The notes beneath the pieces were generated by a model, which was given only the letters and a program-made list of their open reading frames with translations, was not told where the DNA came from and did no database searches. Shown one piece after another: positions 36,062 through 44,757 of a stretch of 64,000 bases of DNA (position 1 is its first letter; each line of letters opens with the position of its first letter). Made by a program: the position numbers and the translations under genes. Origin of the DNA: Wagnerdoeblera intermedia (GTDB taxonomy: Bacteria; Pseudomonadota; Alphaproteobacteria; Rhodobacterales; Rhodobacteraceae); NCBI RefSeq assembly GCF_042647465.1, contig NZ_JBHRVN010000001.1; one strand, 5' to 3'.

Positions 36062-36897
36062 CCCGATTGTCGCTGTGCGAACTGACAAGGTCAGCGGTCT
36101 CCCTCCTCGCCTGTTCTGAGCATGGCCCAGATCGTGCGGGCCATACGGTTCGCCAGTGCGACGGCTGCCACTTTCGCAGGCTTTGTCGCAAGGATCCGGC
36201 CCAGCCAGTCACTTTGTTCCCCAGCCTTGCGCCTGGCAGAGATAACGCCCATTGCGCCAAGATAGAGAAGACGTCTCAGGTATCGATTGCCCATCTTCGA
36301 GATGGAACCCACACGATGTTTGCCGCCGCTCGAATGCGGTTTCGGCGTAAGTCCCAACCAGGCCGACAGATCCCGTGATGTCCGGAAGGCACTGGTATCA
36401 GAGATATGCGCCACGATTGCGCTGGCTGTGATCGGCCCGATCCCGGGCATCGTCTGGAGCAGACGTGCCCGCTCATCCGTCTCGGCGGCGTCCCGGATCT
36501 GGCCGGTGATCTCTTCAATGCGCACTTTGGTGTCCATAAACTGGCGAGCCAGCAAATCGAGAGAGGTGACCACGGGCTCAGGCAGAGCGGTGCCTGCAGC
36601 CTCACCGAGCAGCTTTTCGATGTGATGAACGCCCTTGGCCACCACGATGCCGAACTCACCAAGGTGAGCCCGTATGGCATTGGCCAGCTGGGTCTGCTGC
36701 CGCACCAGAAAATCCCGGACCCGGTGCTGCATCAGAACCGCCTGCTGCTCGGGCGTCTTCACGGGCACAAAGCGCATGGAGGGCTGGATCACGGCCGTGC
36801 AGATGGCTTCGGCATCGGCACTGTCGGTTTTGCCCCGCCTGACGAAGGGTTTCACATAAGAAGGCGGGATCAGCCGCACTTCATGGCCCAGCCTCAT
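36062..36897 (-). pseudogene. IS110-family transposase missing its N-terminus
   Basis: The frame (stop at 36091) encodes 268 residues of an IS110 transposase: RLIPPSYVKPFVRRGKTDSA near its start with a DEDD-domain aspartate, then the C-terminal transposase_20 block MPGIGPITASAIVAHI and the serine-containing LGLTPKPHSSGGKHR. About 75 N-terminal residues, including the first catalytic aspartate, are missing because the sequence is cut at 36897 where the 1,531-bp IS110/IS1111-like repeat begins. It is inactive. Confidence 0.88.
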
Positions 36898-37015
36898 TAG
36901 ACCCGATGATCGCTGTGTGAACTGACTGGGTCGGCGGCCTCTCCCACTGCATTCTGCATTCGAGGGTTGCTCCAGTCTTGCTGGTGCCGAGCCTCAAGAA
37001 TGGGGGAGAGACCAA

Positions 37016-38125
37016 ATGCAGCGTAGCATATTCATCGGGCTGGATGTCCATAAGGCAACGATCTCGGTTGGGGTCGCAGTCGGGGAAAGAGGCGGAGAAG
37101 TCCGCAGCCTCGGAACTGTGCCCAATCGCCCTGACCACGTGCGCAAGCTGGTCGAGAAGCTGGCTTCAAATGGCGCGCAGCTTCATTTCTGCTATGAGGC
37201 TGGCCCATGCGGATATGGTCTTCACCGACAACTGGTCGAGTTGGGGCATGAGTGCATTGTGGTTGCACCGTCCCTGATCCCGGTGAAGGCCGGTGACCGG
37301 GTGAAGACAGACCGGCGCGATGCGCTGATGCTGGCGAAATTGCATAGAGCTGGGGAATTGACTGCCGTCTGGGTCCCTGATGCTGCTCATGAAGCGATGC
37401 GCGATCTTGTTCGGGCACGAGCCACGGCCATACGGGTTGCAGGCAAGGCGCGGCAGCATATGCAGGGCTTTCTGCTGCGCCATGGGCGGAACTATCCGGG
37501 CAAGAAAGGCTGGACGAAGGCTTACCGCAGGTGGCTCACGACGGTGCGCTTTGATCACCCCGCACAACAGATCGTCTTGCAGGACTACATCCATGCGATG
37601 ACGGACGCGGAAGCGCGTGTCGAGCGACTGACCGATCAGATCCTGCAGCTGTTGCCGACATGGAGCCTCGCCCCGGTTGTGGAGGCGGTGCAGGCCATGC
37701 GGGGCGTCGCCTTTGTCGTGGCCGTCACGGTGGTGGCCGAAGTCGGAGACTTCAATCGGTTCGACAATCCACGGCAATTGATGTCCTACCTCGGCCTGAC
37801 GCCATCGGAGCACTCGAGTGGTGCCAGCATCCGCCGGGGCGGCATCACCAAGGCAGGGAGTGGATTGGCCCGTCGCGTCCTGATCGAAGGTGCCTGGAGC
37901 TATCGAATGCAGGCGCGGGTGAGCCGCAAGCTTCTCGATCGTATCGAGCACCTGCCTCAATCAGTGCGCGACATTGCCTGGAAGGGACAGCTGCGCATGT
38001 GCCAGCGCTATCGCCACCTCATGGCCGCCGGCAAGCCGAAGGTCGTGGCAACAACCGCGATCGCCCGTGAAATGGCGGGTTTCATATGGGCCATCGCTCG
38101 CCAGGTCGCGCCCGCCGCTCACTGA
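37016..38125 (+). CDS. IS110-family (IS1111-like) transposase, copy 1
   Basis: A 369-residue DEDD transposase. The N-terminal RuvC-like domain has IFIGLDVHKATISVGVAV with the first aspartate, CYEAGPCGYGL with the glutamate, and KTDRRDALMLAKL with the paired aspartates. The C-terminal domain has AMRGVAFVVAVTVVAEVGD and the catalytic serine region LGLTPSEHSSG. Such recombinases use a bridge RNA and cut without leaving target duplications. It is identical to the copy at 40059-41168. Confidence 0.94.
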   Translation: MQRSIFIGLDVHKATISVGVAVGERGGEVRSLGTVPNRPDHVRKLVEKLASNGAQLHFCYEAGPCGYGLHRQLVELGHECIVVAPSLIPVKAGDRVKTDRRDALMLAKLHRAGELTAVWVPDAAHEAMRDLVRARATAIRVAGKARQHMQGFLLRHGRNYPGKKGWTKAYRRWLTTVRFDHPAQQIVLQDYIHAMTDAEARVERLTDQILQLLPTWSLAPVVEAVQAMRGVAFVVAVTVVAEVGDFNRFDNPRQLMSYLGLTPSEHSSGASIRRGGITKAGSGLARRVLIEGAWSYRMQARVSRKLLDRIEHLPQSVRDIAWKGQLRMCQRYRHLMAAGKPKVVATTAIAREMAGFIWAIARQVAPAAH

Positions 38126-38404
38126 AAGGCCATACAGACATTGCCTGCTCCAGACCGATGCACAGGGTTGGGGACGGAACGCGGTGGGGAATCCTCGTAC
38201 CCTGTTATGGGCCGACATTGTCGACGCCCGATCTTTAGACCGAGGCAGCCCCAAGACGAAACCACGGTCATGCGGTAACCAACCCGCGTATGAGAGCCTG
38301 CTCAACCGTCGTCTCAGTTCCGTCTCCTACTCTGTGCATCCACAAAACGTCACAATCGGCACTGTCGACCGGATTGGCATGACAAATTTGTTGACGGCGA
38401 TCAT
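38126..38404 (+). ncRNA. Candidate bridge-RNA region of the IS1111-like element (copy 1)
   Basis: The about 280 bp between the transposase stop and the right subterminal repeat has no ORF and contains stem-forming sequence, for example ACAGGGT pairing with ACCCTGT across about 45 bases near 38160-38215. Elements of the IS1111 group carry their bridge RNA downstream of the transposase gene, so this is where it should lie. The same sequence is present in copy 2 (39780-40058). No fold was computed. Confidence 0.4.
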
Positions 38405-39779
38405 GAGAGCAGGGTGCTGAAATAGTCGGGCCTGGACGCGGTTTGCGGAACATGGTTCACCCTTTGCAGATAACATGCCGGGGTGATCATGCGGGGAAAT
38501 GACGAGACGAGCGGTTCGCTGTTCAGTTATGTCGATCTGGAGGCGCGGATCCCTGCGCGCCACTCTCTGCGTAAGATCCGACAGGTAGTAAATGCTGCTC
38601 TGGGCAGCTTGGATGCCACATTTGCAGGGCTTTACACTGATTTTGGCCGGCCCTCGATCGCTCCGGAACGGCTGATCCGCGCAAGCCTGCTGCAGATCCT
38701 CTTTTCAGTCCGCTCGGAGCGACAACTCATGGAACAGATGGAATATAACCTTCTGTTCCGCTGGTTTGTGGGGCTCGGGATCGATGACCCGGTCTGGGTT
38801 CCTACCGTGTTCAGCAAGAACCGGGATCGGTTGCTGAGCACGGAGATGTCGCGGAAGGTGATGGGGGCAATTCTGGCTCACCGCGATGTCGCGCCTCTGC
38901 TGTCGGATGACCACTTCTCGGTGGACGGCACACTGGTAAAGGCATGGGCCTCGATGAAGAGCTTCCACCCGAAGACCGACGATGGCCCTTCGGACGATGA
39001 TCCCGGCGACCTTGGTGGCCCGAAGATCCCGCCCGCGTCCCCTTCTGAGCCAACCACGCCCGAGACTGCCCCGATGCCCCGAAAGAGCCGCAACACTGAG
39101 GTGAACTTCCGGGGCCAGAGGCGCTCCAATGCCACGCATGCGTCCTCCACTGACCCAGACGCACGGCTTTACAAGAAATCGCCCGGTGCAGGGGCAATGC
39201 TCTGTTTTGTCGGCCATGCGCTGATGGAAAACCGTTCGGGCCTGATCGTCCAGGGTGACCTCACCCGGGCCGATGGTCATGCCGAACGGCGTGCTGCCCT
39301 GGACATGATCCATCGCCACTCCCCCGGATCGACGCGTCGGTTGACGCTGGGGGCGGACAAGGCTTTCGATGCCGCCGATTTTGTGGCCGATCTGAGAGCC
39401 GCCTGCGTCACTCCGCATGTTGCACAGAAATCGAGGCATTCCGCGATCGACGGCCGGACGACCCGACATAAGGGCTACGCACTGTCGATCCGGCACCGCA
39501 AACGCATCGAAGAGGCCTTTGGATGGGCCAAGACCGTCGGCGGGATGACCCAGACCCTCTATCGCGGCGTTGAACGGGTGCGTGCCCGCTTTATCCTGAC
39601 AATGGCCGCTAACAACCTCTAACAACCTCGCGAGACTGCCCAAACTGCTGGCTGCCTGAGGCGGGGAGGCCTTTGCTAGGCATGCATGTAGCCTGGCGAA
39701 GAAGGCGGGGCCGACAACAGACAGGTCTTGGTGGAGGAAAACGGTCCTGCACTCCGGACTATTTCAGCACCCTGCTCTC
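38405..39779. mobile_element. IS5-family element enclosed by the two IS1111-like copies
   Basis: The element carries an IS5-type transposase gene and has 23-bp perfect inverted ends (38405-38427 and 39757-39779; outward-in they read GAGAGCAGGGTGCTGAAATA and three more bases). An IS1111-like copy abuts the outer edge of each end in mirror-image orientation. The limits are inferred from this symmetry; the outermost bases are hidden by the inserted copies. Confidence 0.65.
38483..39622 (+). CDS. IS5-family transposase, C-terminus cut by a 10-bp duplication
   Basis: A 379-residue DDE transposase (GSLFSYVDLEARIPARHSL, FFR-like RPSIAPERLIRASLLQILFS, DDHFSVDGTLVKAWASMKSF with the first aspartate, TLGADKAFDAADFVADL with the second, and RHRKRIEEAFGWAKTVGG with the glutamate). 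It ends MAANNL*, but the next bases repeat TAACAACCTC exactly (39609-39618 and 39619-39628), and reading through one copy would give MAANNLARLPKLLAA and a stop at 39660. The last nine residues are thus lost by a 10-bp tandem duplication. Activity is uncertain. Confidence 0.9.
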   Translation: MIMRGNDETSGSLFSYVDLEARIPARHSLRKIRQVVNAALGSLDATFAGLYTDFGRPSIAPERLIRASLLQILFSVRSERQLMEQMEYNLLFRWFVGLGIDDPVWVPTVFSKNRDRLLSTEMSRKVMGAILAHRDVAPLLSDDHFSVDGTLVKAWASMKSFHPKTDDGPSDDDPGDLGGPKIPPASPSEPTTPETAPMPRKSRNTEVNFRGQRRSNATHASSTDPDARLYKKSPGAGAMLCFVGHALMENRSGLIVQGDLTRADGHAERRAALDMIHRHSPGSTRRLTLGADKAFDAADFVADLRAACVTPHVAQKSRHSAIDGRTTRHKGYALSIRHRKRIEEAFGWAKTVGGMTQTLYRGVERVRARFILTMAANNL

Positions 39780-40058
39780 ATGATCGCCGTCAACAAATTT
39801 GTCATGCCAATCCGGTCGACAGTGCCGATTGTGACGTTTTGTGGATGCACAGAGTAGGAGACGGAACTGAGACGACGGTTGAGCAGGCTCTCATACGCGG
39901 GTTGGTTACCGCATGACCGTGGTTTCGTCTTGGGGCTGCCTCGGTCTAAAGATCGGGCGTCGACAATGTCGGCCCATAACAGGGTACGAGGATTCCCCAC
40001 CGCGTTCCGTCCCCAACCCTGTGCATCGGTCTGGAGCAGGCAATGTCTGTATGGCCTT
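39780..40058 (-). ncRNA. Candidate bridge-RNA region of the IS1111-like element (copy 2)
   Basis: Inverted counterpart of 38126-38404: noncoding, downstream of the transposase stop, and able to form the same stem. It is assigned only by analogy with characterised IS1111-group elements. Confidence 0.38.
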
Positions 40059-41168
40059 TCAGTGAGCGGCGGGCGCGACCTGGCGAGCGATGGCCCATAT
40101 GAAACCCGCCATTTCACGGGCGATCGCGGTTGTTGCCACGACCTTCGGCTTGCCGGCGGCCATGAGGTGGCGATAGCGCTGGCACATGCGCAGCTGTCCC
40201 TTCCAGGCAATGTCGCGCACTGATTGAGGCAGGTGCTCGATACGATCGAGAAGCTTGCGGCTCACCCGCGCCTGCATTCGATAGCTCCAGGCACCTTCGA
40301 TCAGGACGCGACGGGCCAATCCACTCCCTGCCTTGGTGATGCCGCCCCGGCGGATGCTGGCACCACTCGAGTGCTCCGATGGCGTCAGGCCGAGGTAGGA
40401 CATCAATTGCCGTGGATTGTCGAACCGATTGAAGTCTCCGACTTCGGCCACCACCGTGACGGCCACGACAAAGGCGACGCCCCGCATGGCCTGCACCGCC
40501 TCCACAACCGGGGCGAGGCTCCATGTCGGCAACAGCTGCAGGATCTGATCGGTCAGTCGCTCGACACGCGCTTCCGCGTCCGTCATCGCATGGATGTAGT
40601 CCTGCAAGACGATCTGTTGTGCGGGGTGATCAAAGCGCACCGTCGTGAGCCACCTGCGGTAAGCCTTCGTCCAGCCTTTCTTGCCCGGATAGTTCCGCCC
40701 ATGGCGCAGCAGAAAGCCCTGCATATGCTGCCGCGCCTTGCCTGCAACCCGTATGGCCGTGGCTCGTGCCCGAACAAGATCGCGCATCGCTTCATGAGCA
40801 GCATCAGGGACCCAGACGGCAGTCAATTCCCCAGCTCTATGCAATTTCGCCAGCATCAGCGCATCGCGCCGGTCTGTCTTCACCCGGTCACCGGCCTTCA
40901 CCGGGATCAGGGACGGTGCAACCACAATGCACTCATGCCCCAACTCGACCAGTTGTCGGTGAAGACCATATCCGCATGGGCCAGCCTCATAGCAGAAATG
41001 AAGCTGCGCGCCATTTGAAGCCAGCTTCTCGACCAGCTTGCGCACGTGGTCAGGGCGATTGGGCACAGTTCCGAGGCTGCGGACTTCTCCGCCTCTTTCC
41101 CCGACTGCGACCCCAACCGAGATCGTTGCCTTATGGACATCCAGCCCGATGAATATGCTACGCTGCAT
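40059..41168 (-). CDS. IS110-family (IS1111-like) transposase, copy 2
   Basis: The 369-residue product is identical to that of 37016-38125, with the same DEDD residues and C-terminal serine region. It is transcribed in the opposite direction. Perfect identity shows that the two copies are recent or kept alike by recombination. Confidence 0.94.
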   Translation of the reverse strand: MQRSIFIGLDVHKATISVGVAVGERGGEVRSLGTVPNRPDHVRKLVEKLASNGAQLHFCYEAGPCGYGLHRQLVELGHECIVVAPSLIPVKAGDRVKTDRRDALMLAKLHRAGELTAVWVPDAAHEAMRDLVRARATAIRVAGKARQHMQGFLLRHGRNYPGKKGWTKAYRRWLTTVRFDHPAQQIVLQDYIHAMTDAEARVERLTDQILQLLPTWSLAPVVEAVQAMRGVAFVVAVTVVAEVGDFNRFDNPRQLMSYLGLTPSEHSSGASIRRGGITKAGSGLARRVLIEGAWSYRMQARVSRKLLDRIEHLPQSVRDIAWKGQLRMCQRYRHLMAAGKPKVVATTAIAREMAGFIWAIARQVAPAAH

Positions 41169-41283
41169 TTGGTCTCTCCCCCATTCTTGAGGCTCGGCAC
41201 CAGCAAGACTGGAGCAACCCTCGAATGCAGAATGCAGTGGGAGAGGCCGCCGACCCAGTCAGTTCACACAGCGATCATCGGGT

Positions 41284-41324
41284 CTAAAGCTTAGCTCCTG
41301 GTCCGAATTCGTGCGACCACCTCT
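41284..41324 (-). mobile_element. 41-bp IS3 left-end remnant
   Basis: These 41 bp are the exact reverse complement of the left end of the IS3 element at 46100-46140 (from AGAGGTGGTCGCACGAATTC to CTAAGCTTTAG). The rest of this IS3 copy was replaced by the IS1111/IS5 nest. The segment 41325-46099, with the gcd and ars genes, is therefore bracketed by inverted IS3 left ends. Confidence 0.9.
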
Positions 41325-41404
41325 TCTGATAAGGTTAGTCGACGCAGGCCCGTGCCCTCCATCGGATAGACCCTTTTGCCGCGCTGTCACCGGGGAGGCC
41401 GGCA

Positions 41405-41437
41405 GATAAAAAAGAGCTGCTCTGAGAGCGGCTCTTT
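41405..41437 (-). terminator. Rho-independent terminator of the glucose dehydrogenase gene
   Basis: On the minus strand, a stem of AAAGAGC-C/A-GCTCT arms (13 bp with one wobble) just past the stop at 41446 is followed by TTTTTTATC. Confidence 0.75.
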
Positions 41438-41445
41438 CAGTTTTA

Positions 41446-43929
41446 TCAGTCTTCCAGCGCGTAGGCGTAGAATGCATCGCCCTTCAGACCATGCTGGCGG
41501 GCACCGCCGGCGCTGAAGAGGATGTATTGTTTGCCGTTCTCGGGGCTGACGTAAGACACCGGGGTGCCTTGCGAGCCGACGGGCAGGCGCGATTTCCAGA
41601 CCTCTTCACCGGTCTGGGTGTCGATGGCACGCAGATAGTAGTCCTGGGTGCCGACGAAGAAGGTCAGACCCGAGGCGGTGGTCAGCGGGCCGCCGACGTT
41701 GGGCATGCCGACCGGGATCGGCAGACCCATGGTGATGCCCATCGGGCCGGTATCCTGCAGCGTGCCCATGGGGCGCGACCAGATGATCTCACGCTTGTTC
41801 AGATCCACGGCGATCATATTGCCGAAGGGCGGCTCATTGCAGGGGATGCCAAGTGCGCTTTCAAAGTTAGCTTTCGCCGCTTTGTAGGGCGTGCCGGTCT
41901 GCTCTGCCAGACCTGCGTGGAAGTCCTTGCCGTTGAAGGTCTGACCGTCTTCGGCTTTGGTCACCAGCTGCACCCACTGACCAATACGCATATCCACAGT
42001 CACAAGGATGCCGCGGTCTTCGTCGATCGCGCCCGAACCCCAGTTGAAGCCGCCGTAATAGCCCGGCCAGATCAGGGTACGGTTCTCCGAGGGCGGGGTG
42101 AATTCGCCGGTGTAGTCCATGCGCTTGAAGTCGATGCGGCATTGCAGCTGATCGAACATCGTCATGCCCCACATCTTCGCTTCCGTCAGCATTTCAGTGC
42201 CGACCGACGGCATGCCGACCGAATAGGGCTGGGTGGGAGCATACCATTCGTCTTTGGCATTACCCGCAGGCACCGGACGCTCTTCGACTTCCGCAATCGG
42301 CTCACCGGTCAGACGGTTGAGCATGAAGATCTGGCCGCGTTTGGTCAGCTGGATGAGCGCGGGAATGGTGCCGCCCTTGCCATCCGGGACATCGTAAAGC
42401 GCCGGCTGCGAAGCGACGTCATAGTCCCAGAGGTCGTGGTGCACGGTCTGGAACACCCACTTCTGCGCGCCGGTGGCCAGATCGAGGGCCACAACGGCGG
42501 AGGCCACAGCCTCAAGCTCAGGGGTGCGGTGACCGCCGTGGAAGTCCGGCGTTGCGTTGCCGGTGGGCAGGTAAAGCAGCCCGTTCACATCGTCAAAGGC
42601 CGGGGTCGACCAGACGTTGGGCGAGCGGTTGATGTAATTGCCATCATTGCTGACGCCGTGGCTGCCTGCATCCCAGTACCAGCGCTGTTTGCCGGTCTCG
42701 ATGTCGAGGGCACGGACGACGCCCGAGGGCTCATTGACCGACTGGTTGTCGAGCACCATACCGCCGAAGATCACCATATCGCGGGCGATCGTCGGCATGG
42801 AGGTCTGGGTATAGACCGGGAAGGTGTTCTCTCCCATGCCCTGACGCAGATCGAGCACGCCACCCTCGCCGAAGCCCGCGCAGAGCTCGCCGGTTTTCGC
42901 GTTGACGACATGCATCTTCACGTCCGAGGCGGTCATCACGATGCGGGCGTCGCAGCTATCGATTTTGTAGTCAACCCCGGCCACCGGCTCAGGGGCCACT
43001 TCGCCCTCTGCCACGGCGGGTGCCACATAATCGGCCAGAAGCGGCAGAGCGGCCTGTACGGCCGGACGCTCATAATAGCCAACGCCACGGCAGCGCGCGA
43101 AGACCGACGCCTCGGCATTCGACTTATAGACCCAACGCTGTTCGCCGGTTGAGGTCGAGAAGGCATGGATCTCGTTGTTGGGCGTGCAGATATAGGCGGT
43201 GTCGCCGACGATGGTCGGGGTGTTCTGATCTTCCTGCACCTTCACGGCTTTAACGCCGGTGTTATAGGTGAAAGCCAGTTTCAGTTTATCGACATTCGCC
43301 GGGGTGATCTGGTCAAGCGGCGCATGGCGCGTGCCCGAGGGGGTGCGGCCATAATAGACCGAGTCATTGCCCGGCTCATGCGCGGGCTTGCCCGGCACGG
43401 CAGCAAAATCGTTCTGCACAACGCCCTGCGGACGGAAGGCCATAACGCCTGCACCCGCAAAAGCCGCAACCACGGCGGCAGCCACAGCGAACCAGCCACC
43501 GGCTTTGCCACGCTTGCCCAGGTAAGGCGCGATCAGCGCCACCGGCAGCAGCAGGAAGAGCGGACCACCGAGGCGCGGAACCATCGGCCAGAAGCGCAGC
43601 CCGGCCTCAGCCACGGCCCAGACGACGGTTGCGGCGAATACTGCCACATAAAGCCAGACCCCCGCCTTTTTACGCGCGGCGATCAGGCCACCCGACACAG
43701 CAAGCGCAAGGCCCGCCAGAGCATAATACCAGGAGCCGCCCACGGAAATCAGCTCGACGCCTTTCCACATGAGCGGGAGAGAGATGAGCACAAGAACCAG
43801 ACCCAGAAGGGCCGCCAGCAGGCGGACGGCCTTCGGAGCCTGACCGATGTCCGGGTTATCGGGCGTATAATTCAACACATAATTTCGCAGGATAAGGCTG
43901 GCACTCACTCTCGGCGGCACGTCTTGCAC
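41446..43929 (-). CDS. gcd: Membrane-bound PQQ-dependent glucose dehydrogenase family protein
   Basis: About 800 residues. The N-terminal 150 residues form four to five membrane helices (RLLAALLGLVLVLISLPLMW, YYALAGLALAVSGGLIAA and others). The periplasmic part is an eight-bladed PQQ propeller with YGRTPSGTRHAPLDQITPAN near residue 200, the WVYKSNAEASVFARCRGV and DSCDARIVMTASD segments, WKSRLPVGSQGTPVSY and the family C-terminus. It oxidises glucose or related polyols/quinate and passes electrons to ubiquinone. The frame starts at GTG 43929; the first about 30 residues are not family-like and the true start may be GTG/TTG near 43880. No PQQ synthesis genes are here. Confidence 0.9.
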   Translation of the reverse strand: MQDVPPRVSASLILRNYVLNYTPDNPDIGQAPKAVRLLAALLGLVLVLISLPLMWKGVELISVGGSWYYALAGLALAVSGGLIAARKKAGVWLYVAVFAATVVWAVAEAGLRFWPMVPRLGGPLFLLLPVALIAPYLGKRGKAGGWFAVAAAVVAAFAGAGVMAFRPQGVVQNDFAAVPGKPAHEPGNDSVYYGRTPSGTRHAPLDQITPANVDKLKLAFTYNTGVKAVKVQEDQNTPTIVGDTAYICTPNNEIHAFSTSTGEQRWVYKSNAEASVFARCRGVGYYERPAVQAALPLLADYVAPAVAEGEVAPEPVAGVDYKIDSCDARIVMTASDVKMHVVNAKTGELCAGFGEGGVLDLRQGMGENTFPVYTQTSMPTIARDMVIFGGMVLDNQSVNEPSGVVRALDIETGKQRWYWDAGSHGVSNDGNYINRSPNVWSTPAFDDVNGLLYLPTGNATPDFHGGHRTPELEAVASAVVALDLATGAQKWVFQTVHHDLWDYDVASQPALYDVPDGKGGTIPALIQLTKRGQIFMLNRLTGEPIAEVEERPVPAGNAKDEWYAPTQPYSVGMPSVGTEMLTEAKMWGMTMFDQLQCRIDFKRMDYTGEFTPPSENRTLIWPGYYGGFNWGSGAIDEDRGILVTVDMRIGQWVQLVTKAEDGQTFNGKDFHAGLAEQTGTPYKAAKANFESALGIPCNEPPFGNMIAVDLNKREIIWSRPMGTLQDTGPMGITMGLPIPVGMPNVGGPLTTASGLTFFVGTQDYYLRAIDTQTGEEVWKSRLPVGSQGTPVSYVSPENGKQYILFSAGGARQHGLKGDAFYAYALED

Positions 43930-43944
43930 ATAACCCCAATTCCG

Positions 43945-43966
43945 TCAATATATCAATATTAGTTGA
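43945..43966. promoter_or_regulatory. Probable ArsR operator
   Basis: A 22-bp AT-rich imperfect palindrome with outer TCAA/TTGA ends and inner ATAT/ATATT lies between the divergent glucose dehydrogenase and arsR genes, 13 bp ahead of the arsR ATG. ArsR/SmtB repressors bind such imperfect AT-rich repeats. Confidence 0.55.
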
Positions 43967-43978
43967 GAGGTTGATTCG

Positions 43979-44329
43979 ATGGAAGAAGAACGCGCGCTTG
44001 CAGCCTTTGCTGCGCTGTCCCAGGAAACGCGTCTCCGCATCGTCCGCCTGCTGATCCAGGCAGGTCCAGAGGGAATGGCGGCAGGTGCCATCGGCGAGGC
44101 CATCGGGGCGAGCACCTCGCGGCTCTCCTTCCACCTGACACATCTGGAGCACGCGGGGCTGATCGCGTCGCGCCGTGATGGGCGTTTCATCATCTATACC
44201 GCAATCTATCCGGCCTTTTCCGGGCTGATCAGGTTCTTAATGCGCGACTGCTGCCAAGGTCACCCCGAGATTTGCGCACCTGTCGTTGCGGCATTGGATT
44301 GCGCCTGCGACCCCACTGAAAAGGCATGA
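43979..44329 (+). CDS. arsR: ArsR-family arsenite-responsive repressor
   Basis: A 116-residue winged-helix protein (FAALSQETRLRIVRLLIQAG, then IGEAIGASTSRLSFHLTHLE, then LIASRRDGRFIIYTA). Cysteines near the C-terminus (RDCCQGHPEICAPV and DCACD) may form the metalloid site, as in ArsR types with C-terminal rather than helix-alpha3 cysteines. It begins a four-gene operon whose genes overlap by 4 bp each. It presumably represses arsRC-acr3-arsH until arsenite binds. Confidence 0.92.
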   Translation: MEEERALAAFAALSQETRLRIVRLLIQAGPEGMAAGAIGEAIGASTSRLSFHLTHLEHAGLIASRRDGRFIIYTAIYPAFSGLIRFLMRDCCQGHPEICAPVVAALDCACDPTEKA

Positions 44330-44757
44330 CCATGGATATCGTAATCTACCACAACCCCGCTTGCGGCACCTCGCGCAACACCCTGGCGATGATCCGCAAC
44401 GCGGGCGTTGAGCCGCATGTGATCGAATATCTGAACACGCCGCCCTCGCGTGCGCTGCTCAGCCAGCTGATCGCACGAATGGGGATCGCACCCCGCGCGC
44501 TGTTGCGCGAAAAGGGCACGCCTTATGCCGAGCTTGGCCTTGATGACCCTGCGCTGTCTGATGAGGCCCTGATCGACGCGATGATGGCGCATCCCATCCT
44601 GATCAACCGCCCCATTGTCGTAAGCCACAAAGGGGTGCGGCTCTGCCGTCCGTCCGAGGCCGTGCTGGATCTGCTGCCCCCCCAACAGGGCGCATTCAGC
44701 AAGGAAGACGGCGAGCGGGTTGTGGACGAAGACGGCAATCCCGTGCGGAGCGCATGA
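44326..44757 (+). CDS. arsC: Glutaredoxin-dependent arsenate reductase
   Basis: A 143-residue ArsC with the active-site cysteine in IYHNPACGTSRNTLAMI (Cys near residue 13), the LLREKGTPYAELGL segment and the conserved arginine in LINRPIVVSHKGVRLCRPSE. It reduces arsenate to arsenite with glutathione and glutaredoxin in the cytoplasm. It is in ATGA overlap with arsR and acr3. Confidence 0.95.
   Translation: MTMDIVIYHNPACGTSRNTLAMIRNAGVEPHVIEYLNTPPSRALLSQLIARMGIAPRALLREKGTPYAELGLDDPALSDEALIDAMMAHPILINRPIVVSHKGVRLCRPSEAVLDLLPPQQGAFSKEDGERVVDEDGNPVRSA

Larger units (their letters stand above)
36897..38427. repeat. 1,531-bp repeat, copy 1 (IS110/IS1111-like element plus shared flank)
   Basis: This segment is repeated in inverted orientation at 39757-41287, with equal length and identical translated transposases. 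It contains a 369-residue IS110-family transposase gene, about 120 bp upstream of it and about 300 bp downstream. Subterminal inverted repeats ATGATCGC (36906-36913) and GCGATCAT (38397-38404) fit the IS1111 subgroup. The last about 23 bp (38405-38427) are probably the terminal repeat of the enclosed IS5 element rather than part of this IS. Confidence 0.88.
39757..41287. repeat. 1,531-bp repeat, copy 2 (inverted)
   Basis: The reverse complement of 36897-38427, including its transposase gene and the 300-bp noncoding part. Its outer edge at 41283-41287 joins a 41-bp piece of IS3 end. Confidence 0.88.

Noticed and set aside
38141..38427. Plus-strand ORFs in the noncoding part of the IS1111-like element
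   Set aside because: The short frames there (for example 37974-38420) overlap the transposase in another frame and have no family match; a structured RNA is more likely.
36897..41287. Composite transposon made of two IS110 copies carrying an IS5
   Set aside because: The inverted copies meet the IS5 ends at the same base, which fits targeted insertion into the IS5 ends better than composite formation; no target duplication brackets the whole block.
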